A stretch of 64,000 bases of DNA from Saccharomycopsis fibuligera x Saccharomycopsis cf. fibuligera. Its lineage: Eukaryota > Ascomycota > Saccharomycetes > Ascoideales > Saccharomycopsidaceae. The translations under genes and the position numbers were made by a program. Location of the stretch: the NCBI GenBank assembly GCA_001936135.1, contig CP012820.1:248001-312000 (forward strand). Reading direction: 5' to 3'. The notes under the pieces are model-generated. The model was not told the origin of the DNA and searched no databases. It saw only the letters and a list, made by a program, of their open reading frames with translations. Below, piece after piece: positions 41,059 to 51,985 of this stretch (position 1 is its first letter; each line of letters begins with the position of its first letter).

Positions 41059-42183
41059 ATGAGCGAAGATACCAAACAAACCGCTGCGGAAAAGGTCCCT
41101 GAACAGACCGTCGCACAGCCACCGGAAGATGTCTTCTCTGGCACTGATGACGAAGGCGAACACGATGAAGATCCAGAAGACAAGGCAGACATTGACATTG
41201 GCAAAGAATTAGACAAGAAGCACTATACCGGTCAAGTCGTTGATGATCCTCAGCCCGACGTCATTGAATTAGACCGTGAATTGACCGAAGATATTCCACT
41301 AGACACGGACTATGTTGAGCTTATCCATTTGAAAATCAGATCCCTCAAAGATTTGAATCTTGGAAGATTCCAAAATGCTGAATCGATATGCTTGAGACAA
41401 AACTTGATTGAATCAATTTCTGATGTCAAACACTACAATCCAGAAAAGCTTACAGAGTTGGACTTTTACGATAATAGAATTGATCATATTAGTTCTCATG
41501 TCAATGATCTTGTTAACTTGAAAAGTTTAGACTTGTCCTTCAATAGAATTAAAAACATAAAGAACTTGGACAAGTTAGTAAATTTGGAGAATTTGTATCT
41601 TATTCAAAATAAAATCACTGAAATCAAAAACTTGAAAACTTTGCAAAAACTCTCAAATTTGGAACTTGGTGGTAACAAAATCACCAAAATTTCGGAAGAA
41701 TTGTTGCATCTCCCAGCAATTGAAAAACTCTGGCTTGGTAAAAATAGAATTACAAAACTTGAAAATCTTACAAACTTGCGAAATTTGAAAATTTTATCTA
41801 TTCAGTCCAATAGGCTTTCCAAAATTGAAGGACTTGAAAAGTGTGAAAATTTGGAAGAGTTGTATGTTGCTCAAAATAATTTAACTAAAATTGAAGGGCT
41901 TGATAATAATAAGAAATTAGCAGTGCTTGATATCACAGGAAACAAGATAAAAAAATTGGAAAATTTGCAGCATCTTACCGAATTGACGGATTTATGGGCA
42001 TCCTCGAATCTCATTGATAGTTTTGAAAATATTGGAGAAGCTTTGAAAAATTGTAAACAAATTGATACGGTTTATTTTGAAAATAACCCGGTGCAATTGC
42101 AAAATCAAACTAGTTACAGAAGAAAACTTAGATTGTATTTGCATAAGAGCTTAACAAAGATTGATGCTACTTATATTCAGTAA
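41059..42183 (+). CDS. SDS22: Sds22, leucine-rich-repeat regulator of protein phosphatase 1
   Basis: 374 residues (yeast Sds22 338) from the ATG at 41059; the preceding 86 open codons contain no usable ATG. An acidic N-terminal region of about 70 residues is followed by 11-12 SDS22-type LRRs with the pattern LxxLxLxxNxIxxIxxL (LDLSFNRIKNI, LYLIQNKITEI, LELGGNKITKI, LWLGKNRITKL). A C-terminal LRR cap follows (FENNPVQ-YRRKLRLYLHKSLTKIDATYI). It binds PP1 (Glc7) and guides its assembly and its nuclear, mitotic role. The acidic N-terminus is slightly longer than in S. cerevisiae. A T-run follows the stop codon. Confidence 0.97.
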   Translation: MSEDTKQTAAEKVPEQTVAQPPEDVFSGTDDEGEHDEDPEDKADIDIGKELDKKHYTGQVVDDPQPDVIELDRELTEDIPLDTDYVELIHLKIRSLKDLNLGRFQNAESICLRQNLIESISDVKHYNPEKLTELDFYDNRIDHISSHVNDLVNLKSLDLSFNRIKNIKNLDKLVNLENLYLIQNKITEIKNLKTLQKLSNLELGGNKITKISEELLHLPAIEKLWLGKNRITKLENLTNLRNLKILSIQSNRLSKIEGLEKCENLEELYVAQNNLTKIEGLDNNKKLAVLDITGNKIKKLENLQHLTELTDLWASSNLIDSFENIGEALKNCKQIDTVYFENNPVQLQNQTSYRRKLRLYLHKSLTKIDATYIQ

Positions 42184-42587
42184 TTGAGACTATAATTTTT
42201 TTTTTTTTTTTTTTAAGTTAGCTTTCAATTAATACAATATTGCTCTAATGGCTTTTTACGACATATTCAAAGAAGTATAACTTATTTGTAGAATTTCAAA
42301 AGATCTATTCTTTTGTTTTTTTGAATAGTGATTTGTGGTGTGAGCTTTTAATATAAATAATTCGTTTCTATACTATCATGTTATCAAATGCAATAATATG
42401 CGCTTATGTTATGACGCAGAGATCGATGACTTCATCTGTCAAAATCCGAAATGCAAAGAAAGAATAGCACACTGTGAATAAAGGATGACATGACTGTTTA
42501 AAACAGTTGCCATCCAATAGTAAATACCTCAATTTTCAATTTAAAAACTTAATTTGTCTTCAAAATAGAATAAAAAAGCATACAACA
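42184..42587. other. Intergenic region
   Basis: About 400 bp between two plus-strand genes. T20 run shortly after the SDS22 stop (about 42198-42216). Nothing else. Confidence 0.65.
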
Positions 42588-44321
42588 ATGAATGAGAACA
42601 TAGATTATGATTCCAAAGAACGGCCAACTACCCCTTTACATCCCAAGGCAAATGAAGAATTTAAAACGGTGCCATCAGTTTCCAAGTTGAAAGATTTGGA
42701 ATTGGATTTAAATCCAGATTTGTCTGATGATGATGATAATGATGATAATGATGATAATGGCAATAAGGCTCACAATAACACTGAAGGTAGCAATATTAGT
42801 AATAATAATAATAATGCTAAGGATAGTAATGTTACTGATATTGATAAAATGAAAGAAGTGGAAGAATTAGATCATAAAAAGCCTAAAGGGCAAGATCAAC
42901 CTCAAATTTCACCACTGGCTGAAGCTCAGCAGAGTGATACTGGAAATAGTAATAGCAATAGAAGGGGAAAAAAAACACACCCATTGAGTATAGATGAAAG
43001 TATAAATACAAGTGAAGAAGTTTTCAACAATAATGGTAATGATGACGATGAGCAATTGCTATTGAACCGACAGTCTAATTATAAGGATCAACTAGACAAT
43101 CAAAAAGGAAGTATAAAAACAGAGAATAAGAAAAACTCCATTAGCGGAAATGGCAATGATGAGGCAAATGTGGATATCGATGATGATGACGTCGATGAAG
43201 AAATGTTTGAAAGTGATTCAAGTATAAATGATGGAGACGTTGAAAATAATGATGGTGATGATGCCAATGGCCATAAGGACAAAAATAACGGCGGTTTCGT
43301 CAAAGAAAGTAATGATGACGACAATGATGATGATTTCGAAGACGTTATTAATGCCGGAAAACTAAGTGAGAATTATACACAAGCATCAAATAAGGCGAAT
43401 GAGCATAAACGGAAACTTTTTGAAATCTATAATAATGATAGTAACATTGATACTAATAGTAATGGTGAGACAATACCCGAGTCAGACATGGAAGAGCATT
43501 GGTCTGATTTTAACGGATCACCATTGATTGCTGTTGACAGTAGTGATGATGGCACAGGTAGGAAATCTGCAGCTAAGCAAGATTTGAGAATTGCTAGTAT
43601 AAGCAACAATAGAAAGAAAAAGCTTTCATCACTGCAAAATTCCAAATTGATTGCATATATCGATGGAGAACTATTAAGTATTCAACGTAAGTTTGTCCAA
43701 TCTTTTAACGCCCCGCCTACTGAATTTGATAATGAGAATGTTGATGGTCAGAGGCAGGAAATTGACGTGACAAAGTTTGGATACCAGAAATTAACCTCAC
43801 TACTTGATGATTTGAATAAAATTGTTGATTTTATTTGGTATACGGTGAAAATCACACAAGGTCAACCAAAGTTTGCAATAAGCAATCCGCTGATAACATC
43901 GAGAACTAACACCGCCGCAACTCAAACAGACAGCAACAGCGACTATAATTATAACAACAATATTGATGCTGCTGCTGCCGCACCAGCTACTATCGTAACA
44001 CAACCACCAACCCTAAAATCATTCTACCAAGGTCAGTACTTGATTCGCATAGCCGGTGATCTAGTCGATTACATTCAGAAGTACAAAATCGGCAAGCCAG
44101 AACTACGACAATTAATTCTATTCATTCAAAAATTGGACCAGTTATTTGTGATGATTATCGACGATTTGAATGGATTTGACTCTACGGAGAAAGTAAGATT
44201 GGCTTCGATTGCAGAAAGAACTAGAATTGGGGTTATTAATATAACTATTAGGAATCGGATCAATGATTATAAGTATGAAATTGGAAAATTGTACGAAGAA
44301 TTATTTGATAGGATATCTTAG
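42588..44321 (+). CDS. Probable TFIIH-associated Tfb6-like protein with long acidic Asn/Asp-rich N-terminus
   Basis: 577 residues from the ATG at 42588. Residues 1-330 are Asn/Asp/Glu low complexity (runs of DDDDNDDNDDN, SNNNNN). The C-terminal about 200 residues are conserved-looking: SKLIAYIDGELLSIQRKFVQSF, YQKLTSLLDDLNKIVDFIWYTVK, LIRIAGDLVDYIQKY, LRQLILFIQKLDQLF, and RLASIAERTRIGVI. From memory this matches the fungal Tfb6 family, a TFIIH-associated factor that releases the Ssl2 helicase. This is judged from motif shape only and is not certain. An Asn/Thr/Ala insert (about residues 460-490) splits the domain. Confidence 0.5.
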   Translation: MNENIDYDSKERPTTPLHPKANEEFKTVPSVSKLKDLELDLNPDLSDDDDNDDNDDNGNKAHNNTEGSNISNNNNNAKDSNVTDIDKMKEVEELDHKKPKGQDQPQISPLAEAQQSDTGNSNSNRRGKKTHPLSIDESINTSEEVFNNNGNDDDEQLLLNRQSNYKDQLDNQKGSIKTENKKNSISGNGNDEANVDIDDDDVDEEMFESDSSINDGDVENNDGDDANGHKDKNNGGFVKESNDDDNDDDFEDVINAGKLSENYTQASNKANEHKRKLFEIYNNDSNIDTNSNGETIPESDMEEHWSDFNGSPLIAVDSSDDGTGRKSAAKQDLRIASISNNRKKKLSSLQNSKLIAYIDGELLSIQRKFVQSFNAPPTEFDNENVDGQRQEIDVTKFGYQKLTSLLDDLNKIVDFIWYTVKITQGQPKFAISNPLITSRTNTAATQTDSNSDYNYNNNIDAAAAAPATIVTQPPTLKSFYQGQYLIRIAGDLVDYIQKYKIGKPELRQLILFIQKLDQLFVMIIDDLNGFDSTEKVRLASIAERTRIGVINITIRNRINDYKYEIGKLYEELFDRIS

Positions 44322-44550
44322 CAATAGGTAATTGTGGACATTCAAAAATAAAATAAATATTCTTAAGAGTTTACTATTTTAACAATAGCGGACAATATAA
44401 TTTTCTTTGATAAGTATTTTTTTATTTTTTTTTGTTTGGTTTTAGTGTCTATTCTTTTACTTCTTATTGGTATTGTCCGTTGTTTGCTTTTCTTTGTAAT
44501 GAATAATGTTTTAATGACACTAGGCATGTAGGATATATTGAAACGTATAT

Positions 44551-44593
<43 letters not shown>

Positions 44594-44691
44594 AATAAAC
44601 TACTGAAAAAAGATCAAAACATTGAAATATAGTATTTAATAATTACCACAAAAACCTTAAACCAAAGCCTCAAACCAAAAAAAATCAAACT
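44322..44691. repeat. Convergent intergenic region with A41 tract
   Basis: 370 bp between convergent 3' ends; an uninterrupted A41 tract lies at 44552-44592. No other element. Confidence 0.8.
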
Positions 44692-45405
44692 TTAATACCG
44701 TTTCACATTATTTTGAGTATCTACCACTTTATAATGATTAATCTTGATCAATATAATATGATTCTGTTCCCCTTCAATATAAATCTTGGCATCCGGATAA
44801 TCATTCAAAAGCTTAGTTCTATAATAGTTTCCCTCTTGTTCGCTCTTGACTAAAATAGCTTCACCATTAAGTGTCACACTGATAGTTGATAGTTCATTCT
44901 GATTCATACTTTTCAATAGTTGCAATAATGGAGAAATATCAGTAGTTGAATTGTTCCCCTTATTGCCGCCGTTATCATTATTGATGTCGTTACTATGGGA
45001 AGGGGCCTTCTCGGTGTTTATAGTGATATTTGGTTCATTACTGCTAGTTCCGCTAATGCTCTGAGATTTTGCGGTAACCCAATCATGAATTAATACACTA
45101 ACTTTTGGATTCTTAGTAATATTTTCAAAATTTGTAGCGTTTTTGTTAACGGAAAATAAAATATATGAATTCCCCACATCTTTCTTGTCACCGTCATTTT
45201 GTTGCTGTTGCTGTATCTGCTGCTGACTCTGTTGTTGCTGTTGTTGTTGACAATTGTAAAGCTCATTTTTGCACAAGTATACATAATTCATCAACGAAAC
45301 ATTTGGTTGATGAGTTTCTGGATCAGATGTTGATAAATGGGCAAATTTAGCATTTTTAAGCAAATTGACCATCAAGTCAGAAAGGTGACTGCTTTCAACG
45401 GACAT
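44692..45405 (-). CDS. Pyridoxamine 5'-phosphate oxidase-like FMN-binding fold protein (YLR456W/YPR172W type)
   Basis: 237 residues. The split-barrel fold shows as LLKNAKFAHLSTSDPETHQPNVSLMNYVYL (about 15-44), SYILFSVNKNATNFENITKNPKVSVLIHDW (81-110), and the last strands LSTISVTLNGEAILV, YYRTKLLNDYPDAKIYIEGEQNHIILIKINHYKVVD. Fungal members of this group are small proteins of unknown function related to PNPOx, probably binding FMN; true PNPO activity is not implied. Species-specific inserts split the core: a Gln tract (residues about 52-70) and an Asn/Gly/Ser-rich stretch (about 120-155). Divergent from the complex I subunit gene. Confidence 0.85.
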   Translation of the reverse strand: MSVESSHLSDLMVNLLKNAKFAHLSTSDPETHQPNVSLMNYVYLCKNELYNCQQQQQQQSQQQIQQQQQNDGDKKDVGNSYILFSVNKNATNFENITKNPKVSVLIHDWVTAKSQSISGTSSNEPNITINTEKAPSHSNDINNDNGGNKGNNSTTDISPLLQLLKSMNQNELSTISVTLNGEAILVKSEQEGNYYRTKLLNDYPDAKIYIEGEQNHIILIKINHYKVVDTQNNVKRY

Positions 45406-46046
45406 TGTACTTGAAATTGTTTGATTAAGTGGTCAAGGAATTGTATGTTTGTTAATGAAAACGATGGCTATCAGGAATAACCAAGTCAAGATTTTTTTAA
45501 AATTTTTGACCACAACAGAGCTTGAGTTGTGCTTCTGGATCTTATTAAACCCCGGTTTATTCTCTATATATCCAGAGAGAGGCAAAAAATCGAGATTATG
45601 TTGCGCATACCCATCGCTTCAAACCGGGTGTGCTTATATAATATGCTTAGTAAGTGATTTTCGTCATAAATTATGTAATTGAATGTATTTTGAGCACCGG
45701 TACTCTAACTATCAGGGCCGCATAACGCACTGGCCAATGAACGACAAACAAAAACAGATTACAGTACAGCGGCAGCGACAGTAGAAAAAAATATAGCGAC
45801 AGCCCCAGAAAACCAGTTTTTTTTATAATTCACTGGGTTGAATTTGCAAAGAGAGCTTGTCAGTGGTATATTGATTGATTGACTGAGTTTGACTTGAAAT
45901 ATTTATTAAAAGAGGAGTCTGTCTGTTGTTCTTTGCCCCTTGTTCGAATCACTCTTTATTATTCATACTACACAACAAACACTAAACATATCAAATAATA
46001 TCAGATTATATTATACACAATACACAATACATACACAATACATAAC
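45406..46046. promoter_or_regulatory. Divergent promoter PNPOx-like / complex I 24 kDa gene
   Basis: About 640 bp. GGCCAATGA (CCAAT at 45734-45738) about 310 bp upstream of the complex I gene is a HAP-type site. CAGGGCCGCATAAC at 45713-45726 recurs upstream of DPM3. The leader next to the complex I gene has ACACAATACA repeats (about 46010-46045). Confidence 0.45.
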
Positions 46047-46823
46047 ATGTCTCTCTTGAAACCAATAACACAAGTGCTAAAAATCGCTAAAGCACCAAAA
46101 GCTTTCACCGCATACGGTTTACCAGCAATTACCAAGACTTCAAAAAACTTGACCAATTTTGGCCAAAAAAGAACTTCGATTGTTTCAGTTCATAGAGACA
46201 CTAAAGAAGATAATCCAGAAATACCATTCGAATTTACTGCTGAAAATCATGAAAGAGCTAAAGAAATAATTGCTAAATATCCTCCACAATACAAAAAAGC
46301 TGCAGTTATGGCACTTTTGGATTTGGGTCAACGTCAATCTGGCTTCACTTCAATCTCATTAATGAACTATGTTGCCAAATATTTGGATATGCCACCAATG
46401 AGAGTTTATGAAGTTGCTACTTTTTACACTATGTATATGAGACATCCAATTGGAAAATTCAATATTCAATGTTGTACTACTACTCCATGTCAGTTGCGTG
46501 GGTCTGATGATATTATGAGAGCAATTCATGACTTCACTAAAGCTCATCCTGGTGATACTAGTGCCGATAAATTATTCCATTTCCAAGAAGTTGAATGTTT
46601 AGGTGCTTGTGCTAACGCTCCAATGATGGCAGTTAATGATGATTATTATGAAGATTTGACTTACGATACAACCATAGAAATATTGCAAGCTTTCAAAGAT
46701 GGCAAAATTCCAAAACCTGGTCCAGTTTCTGGTAGAACTACTATTGAACCTCACGGGGGTAGAACCACTTTGCTTAGCAAAGAACCAAATGATATTAAGA
46801 AACTCACAAGATCCGATTTATAA
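46047..46823 (+). CDS. NADH:ubiquinone oxidoreductase (complex I) 24 kDa subunit, NDUFV2/NUO24 type
   Basis: 258 residues. A mitochondrial presequence (about 1-45, basic, e.g. KIAKAPKAF and FGQKRTSIV) precedes the thioredoxin-like 2Fe-2S domain. Cluster ligands are Cys143, Cys148, Cys184 and Cys188 (CTTTPC and CLGAC), with PPMRVYEVATFYTMY and LGACANAPMMAVNDDYYEDL typical of the family. The protein sits in the peripheral arm next to the FMN subunit and carries cluster N1a. Its presence shows a complex I-bearing yeast and excludes Saccharomyces. The length is as expected. A CCAAT box lies in the promoter. Confidence 0.97.
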   Translation: MSLLKPITQVLKIAKAPKAFTAYGLPAITKTSKNLTNFGQKRTSIVSVHRDTKEDNPEIPFEFTAENHERAKEIIAKYPPQYKKAAVMALLDLGQRQSGFTSISLMNYVAKYLDMPPMRVYEVATFYTMYMRHPIGKFNIQCCTTTPCQLRGSDDIMRAIHDFTKAHPGDTSADKLFHFQEVECLGACANAPMMAVNDDYYEDLTYDTTIEILQAFKDGKIPKPGPVSGRTTIEPHGGRTTLLSKEPNDIKKLTRSDL

Positions 46824-47761
46824 GTTTGATTTGCCAGTTTCCTTTTCCTGTTTTTATTATCGTCATAGTCATATTATATACTGAATGAATTAATATAATT
46901 ATTTATTTTGCTTTGTGTTTGATTGCCCTATCTTTTTTATCTTTTTCACAAAAGTTAAATGTACATGAGATCCTAAAAGGAAAAGTTTTGCCCGTATTCT
47001 TCAGAAGTATCCGAATTGTTCAGAATGTCTTGGTTGTTTAAAGGATTTTTATTGTTCAAGCTAAAGATAAAAGATTATTAATCTTCACAGCCCCACAATT
47101 AAACTCATAATAATATTGATTTTACGAAATGTTCTTGAAAATATTTTTTTCATTCATCTCTTCGGGAGCAGCTTTTTCATCTTTTGTTACGTAGGCATTC
47201 ACTCGGTTTGTTTGATCTACTTATGTTGCCTTTTTTCCCAGTTTTTATCTTGTTTTATTTAATTTCATTGTATGAGGCTAAAAAATATTTCTTCTTCGTC
47301 TTCTATTTTATCTTACTTTACTTTAGTAAGCTTGACTTAGCCTTCACTATTTAATTAGTATTTATTTTAATTTATTTTGTCGAATTTTATTTTTATTTAG
47401 TTTAATTTTTATTTGATTTTGTGCAAGAAAGTGATGAAAAGTCAAGTAAATTAAGTAATTATGTTGATAAAAAAATGGAACAACTAAAACAATTTTTTTT
47501 TAACAAATGAATCAAAAGAAAATAGAAAAACATAGAAAAAGAGCAAAGCTGGAAAAAAATAGAGTAGAAAAAAGCAGAAGCAGCAGCAGCAATTCTATCA
47601 AATAAATGAATCGAAAGAAATCCAATAAATTAAATTTAATAGAAAAATAAGAAAAAAGACAAGATAAACTTAAACAAAAACGAAAGCAAAACAAAGACAA
47701 AACAAAAACAAAGGCAGGCAGAACAAACAGTTTGTAATATTAATTTTTAGTAATTATATAA
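46824..47761. other. Convergent intergenic region, AT-rich
   Basis: About 940 bp between the complex I subunit and SLA1 3' ends. Very AT-rich, with repeated ATTTTATTTT-like and AAGACAAAACAAA-like simple tracts. No gene or RNA recognised. Confidence 0.65.
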
Positions 47762-48045
47762 TCAAAATCCAAATGGATTATCAGGAGTAGCATTAGCCAA
47801 ACTTGCCTGTCTTCCTGTTGCTTGTCCTTGCAATCCGGTATTCGTGTTACCAAATCCACCGGCGCCAGTGCCAAATGACGTAGCTGGAGAATTACCAAAC
47901 CCAAACCCTGTTGGTTGCGAGGTAAGACCAGTTGCTTGTGTTTGTATTGGTGCTGTTGGAGAAAACGTAGTCTGTGGGGTGAACAAATTAGAGGTGGAAC
48001 TTCCTGCAAATGGCGCCTGTTGCAACGTTGGAGCACTCCCAGTAA

Positions 48046-48079
<34 letters not shown>

Positions 48080-51000
48080 TTGTTGTTGTTGTTGTTGTTG
48101 TTGCAATTGCTGCTGTTGCATATTTTGCAACATTTGCAAACTTGACATTCCTTGTTGTAACCCAGTTTGTTGTTGTAACTGAGGTTGAGAAATTGAAGTG
48201 TTTTGGAACATATTCGTCATGTTATTCATGTTATTTCCAAATGTCGTTTGCGGTACGACTTGCTGTTGTGGTTGGACAGTATTGAATGAGGTAAATTGTG
48301 GAGGCAATGAAGCGCCACCAGTCACCTGCTGTCCAAATGAGGTCATTGGGAATTGTTGCTGAGGTTGCTGACCAAACGTCGTTGGCTGTTGTTGTTGTGG
48401 AATAAATCCGCCAGTTACTTGTTGACCAAAACCACCAGTAACTTGTTGACCAAATGGCTGCTGTTGCAGCTGGAACCCAGTTGGAAAACTCAGCATCGGC
48501 TGTTGTGATCCACCAAACGTAGTCTGAGGAATGAAGCCCCCACCAGTTGCTCCACCAGTTCTTATTGGTTGCAATGCTGGCATGGATGAGTTTCCAGTGA
48601 TAAATGTAGTAGTCGGTTGGCCAATCAACACCGGCTGCATAGTTTGCACGGGAACAATGACTGATGCTCCACCAGTGGCGTATGGCAAAATCACTGGGGC
48701 ACCGGTTGTCATTGGCAATAAATTGTGGCCTCCAGTTTTGAATGGATCTAGTGGTTGCAAGTTGGTGCCGCCAGTAACGTTAGAAACAAGGCCACTAGCA
48801 CCGGTACGTTGCTGTTTGATGCTTGAGCCGGTTTTTTGGGTGGACAAGTTCAAGTTGATTGAGGATCCAGTCTTTGTTGGTGCGATTGCTGGTACTGCGG
48901 TCTTGTTTTTTATAGGGTTAGCAGCAGCGTTAGAGTTTGAAGATGAGGTATAATTTGCATCCAAAGGTTTTAAATCAACTAAGTCTTGTAATGAGCCGGT
49001 GATTTGTGGCTTTTGTTGCGGCTCAGGGATTGGTGCTTGAGCAGCTTGTGGCTGCGGTTCTGGTCTAGCGGGGGCAGCGGGTTTAGTTTCAGTTTGAGCA
49101 ACCGATGGTTTTATCGTCCAGGCATCATCATCGATACTACTACCACCATTCAAATTGCTTGAATCAATCTTTGGGGCCTTTGGTCTTTGTGCAGTAGCTT
49201 CTGGAGGAATGGCAGTGGGTTCTGGACTCTTTTGCCTATTGAATTTCTTATCCAAATATTTCATTACTCTTATGATATCACCTTCTCTTAGACCCAAATT
49301 TCGCAATAATGAAGTATTAATATCCTCCAATGAACTTTCATCAAGTTGTTCTCTTTCAAAATTAATAGTGTATCGTTGACATTGATTTAAGTCGACACCA
49401 CAATTGAGGAAAAATTCGAACCAATCATACTCTTCCTTTTTGTTAGCTGCAGCTCTTTCTCTAGCTCTTCTTTCTCTTTCCTTTTCTTTTTCTCTGTCTA
49501 AGTCTTTTTGACGGGACTTGTCCTTCTTTTTAGTCTTATACTTTTCTAAGGAGAATCCTGTCACTCTTTCAACGTATTCGATATCCTCTATAGATAATTT
49601 ATCAGCAGCAACGGCAATTTTGACGCCATTAGCTTTATGAAGATGAATTTTACCTTCAACACAACCTAAAAATTCTGCTTCAACACTGAATGAGCCAGTT
49701 TTGTCAACCCAATTTCTGAGTTTGTTTGGATTAGGTTTAGATCTGCTCTTGCCGCTGCTGCTACTAACACCAGAAGAAGACGTGGTTTTATGGTTAGTAC
49801 TCTCTCTTTTACGTCTTTCTCTTTCTCTTTCCTTTTCTCTTGCTCTTTTTTCCCTTTCGCGTTGTCTTTCTCTTTCCCTTTCGCGTTCTCTTTCGCGTTC
49901 TCTTTTTTCTGCATGTTCTCTTTCTTTAGTTTTTTTACTCTTAAATGAATCTTTAGTCTTCCTACTTAGGTCGCCCAAAAATCCACCAGATTCTCCTCCA
50001 ATATTTATATAAGTTGATGGCATGACGCCTCTTTTCCCAGTATCAATATTTTCCACAAGCCACCAATCTGGGGATTTTTTGTCATTGACAATATAAACCA
50101 AATCGCCTTCATGAGCGTTTAATTCATCTTTGTTTTGTGCAACAAACTCATAGAGGACCTGACCAGTCTTGTAACCGTTGGCTGTTGGTTTAGAAGCAGC
50201 TTTGATTTCATCTAATGCAGTAGCAGAAATAGCTCCGGAAATTTCCCCGAGCAAGGATAATATATCTTTAGCAGTATCTTTGGAGCCAACGTGTAATTCA
50301 ATTGACGCTGGGGGACCTTTAAAATCAAGAAAAACATGTTTTTTTTCCGCTGAGAAGGAAATCAAATTCTCTGCTGGCCAATGTCTCGGTTCGTCATCAG
50401 AAGACGACGGATCTGGATTTAGGTAAATTTTCCCATTACCAATGCCTAGAGTTAATTTTTTCTTTTTTTTACCTTCAACTTCAGCAACGTTCCAGGTAAA
50501 AAGTCCAGCCATTTCGTTTTTGTCTCTAAGTTTGGATTCATCAAAATCATCATCGACTCGAGGCACACTTTCATTAGTGACTCTTGAACGTCTGCTTGTA
50601 TTGCTGCGGTTGCCATTTGTTGGTCTTTTTGGTTTCTCAGGGGGCACATCGTCACCAGAATCGTAATTTTCGTCATAGCTTTTCACAGATGCGTAAGATG
50701 AAGCACGAGGTCTTTCTTTTCTTTGAGGAGGTTTATCGTAGGCATAATGATCAGCAGCAGCTGGCGGATCCTGCTGGGCATTGGTGGCCGAAACAACCGG
50801 CGCTGCTGGAGCAGATTTGTTCGTAACAGCACTTGGCTGATTACCAAGAGCAAGTTCAATGTAGTTTGCAGGAACAAAACCAAAAGCAGTTTGTGATGCA
50901 TCCGAAACCAAAATCCAATCAACATCACTGGTGTCGTACACCTCAAAATGATCGTTTTCCTTGAATGACAATTCCTCATCAGTTTGCTTAGTGTAATCGT

Positions 51001-51229
51001 ATAATGCAGTAGCGGTTCCAATAGTGCTTGCTGGCTCAATATAAGTGGATGGTACTAAGCCAGTAGGCTCCTCGACGTCGGAGCCCACTAACCTCTTCTT
51101 GACTTTCCACCAGTCATCGACAGTGGACTTTTCAATAATATACAATATGTCGTCTTCTTTGATGGAGAGTTCGTCAGGCGTGGCAGCGGTGTAGGCGTAC
51201 ACTGCCTTGTATACCCCAATGTAGGACAT
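47762..51229 (-). CDS. SLA1: Sla1, clathrin adaptor and actin patch regulator
   Basis: 1155 residues (yeast Sla1 1244) from the ATG at 51229 (MSYIGVYKAVYAYTA); the upstream 45 codons are leader. Order: SH3-1 (about 4-66), SH3-2 (72-126), a basic linker, SHD-like block (about 238-345), SH3-3 (about 358-415), a long ER/KR repeat (about 445-500), SHD1 (about 512-570, binds NPFxD cargo), SHD2/SAM-like (about 595-665), then a C-terminal region with more than ten TGG/TG repeats, a polyglutamine run, and the last residues DNPFGF. Sla1 links cargo, clathrin and Pan1/End3/Las17 during endocytosis; the TG repeats are the Cdk-like (Prk1) LxxQxTG target type. The extended ER repeat and terminal NPF are noted in the findings. 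Confidence 0.97.
48042..48107. repeat. CTG/TTG trinucleotide tract coding polyglutamine in SLA1
   Basis: A mixed (CTG)n(TTG)n run on the plus strand, read as (CAA)n(CAG)n on the coding strand, gives about 21 Gln in the Sla1 tail. Its length is probably variable between strains. Confidence 0.85.
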
Positions 51230-51985
51230 GATGGATGATATTTCCCGGGGGTAATAGCAAGCGGGCGTGGAAATGTGTGGGATGTGATTAGTGTATGGAG
51301 AGCGTGTATGTGTGGGTGACAGAGCGTGAATAAATGGTTGTTGAATGCAATGAGTGGAACGCAATCATTGGGATTTCGATGGAGGATGGAGGACTGCTGT
51401 GGATTAGGGGCAACTACTGTGAACGGTTAGCTGTCACGTGACATGTGGTTGACGTATTGAATTGCGACTGAATGAACCCGTAGACGGGGGCAGTCTTAAA
51501 TGAGAGAGCCAGGACAATAGCAAAATAGGCCAATAGGCGGTCCACAGGCTGCAAAGGGCGACTAGAGCTGAGTACATTAATAAAGAGAAAAGATGAGTAA
51601 CTTTGAATAAGAGAGATGTGTTAGCACTCGAACGAGACTGCTGCCCTGACTGAGTGGCGATTTCCGACATTCTAAAATACAAATTTAACAGCGAGACCCG
51701 ATATGGAGACCTGGGACCAAAGCATCTAGCAATAATAGTGATTCCGGAAAAATGCCATGTTGAGGATATTATATTATGCAAAAGCAAAGGGAAATGGGCT
51801 TTACAGTGGCAGGAATAGTGGAGAGTAATCACTGCGATACAGGGGCTAGAAGGTTTAATCATCCCATGAACTGTTTCCTCGATGTTTCCAAAGGGGCTAT
51901 TGACTAAGTTACTCCGGATTAAAAAGATAACAAAGTACATGAATAGTCGTAATGTCAACCCAAGACTGGCGCTGGGACTAGTTTA
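51230..51985. other. SLA1 promoter region and possible remnant sequence
   Basis: About 750 bp. Stop-rich on the plus strand, with scattered hydrophobic stretches that may be further, unreadable remains of the adjacent transporter pseudogene. No working gene. Confidence 0.45.

Noticed and set aside
45950-45985. TTCGAATC box-B-like sequence upstream of the complex I gene
   Set aside because: No matching box A, acceptor stem or cloverleaf; not a tRNA.
51434-51958. Minus-strand frame of 174 codons in the SLA1 upstream region
   Set aside because: No domain, no conserved start; lies in decayed DNA near the transporter relic.
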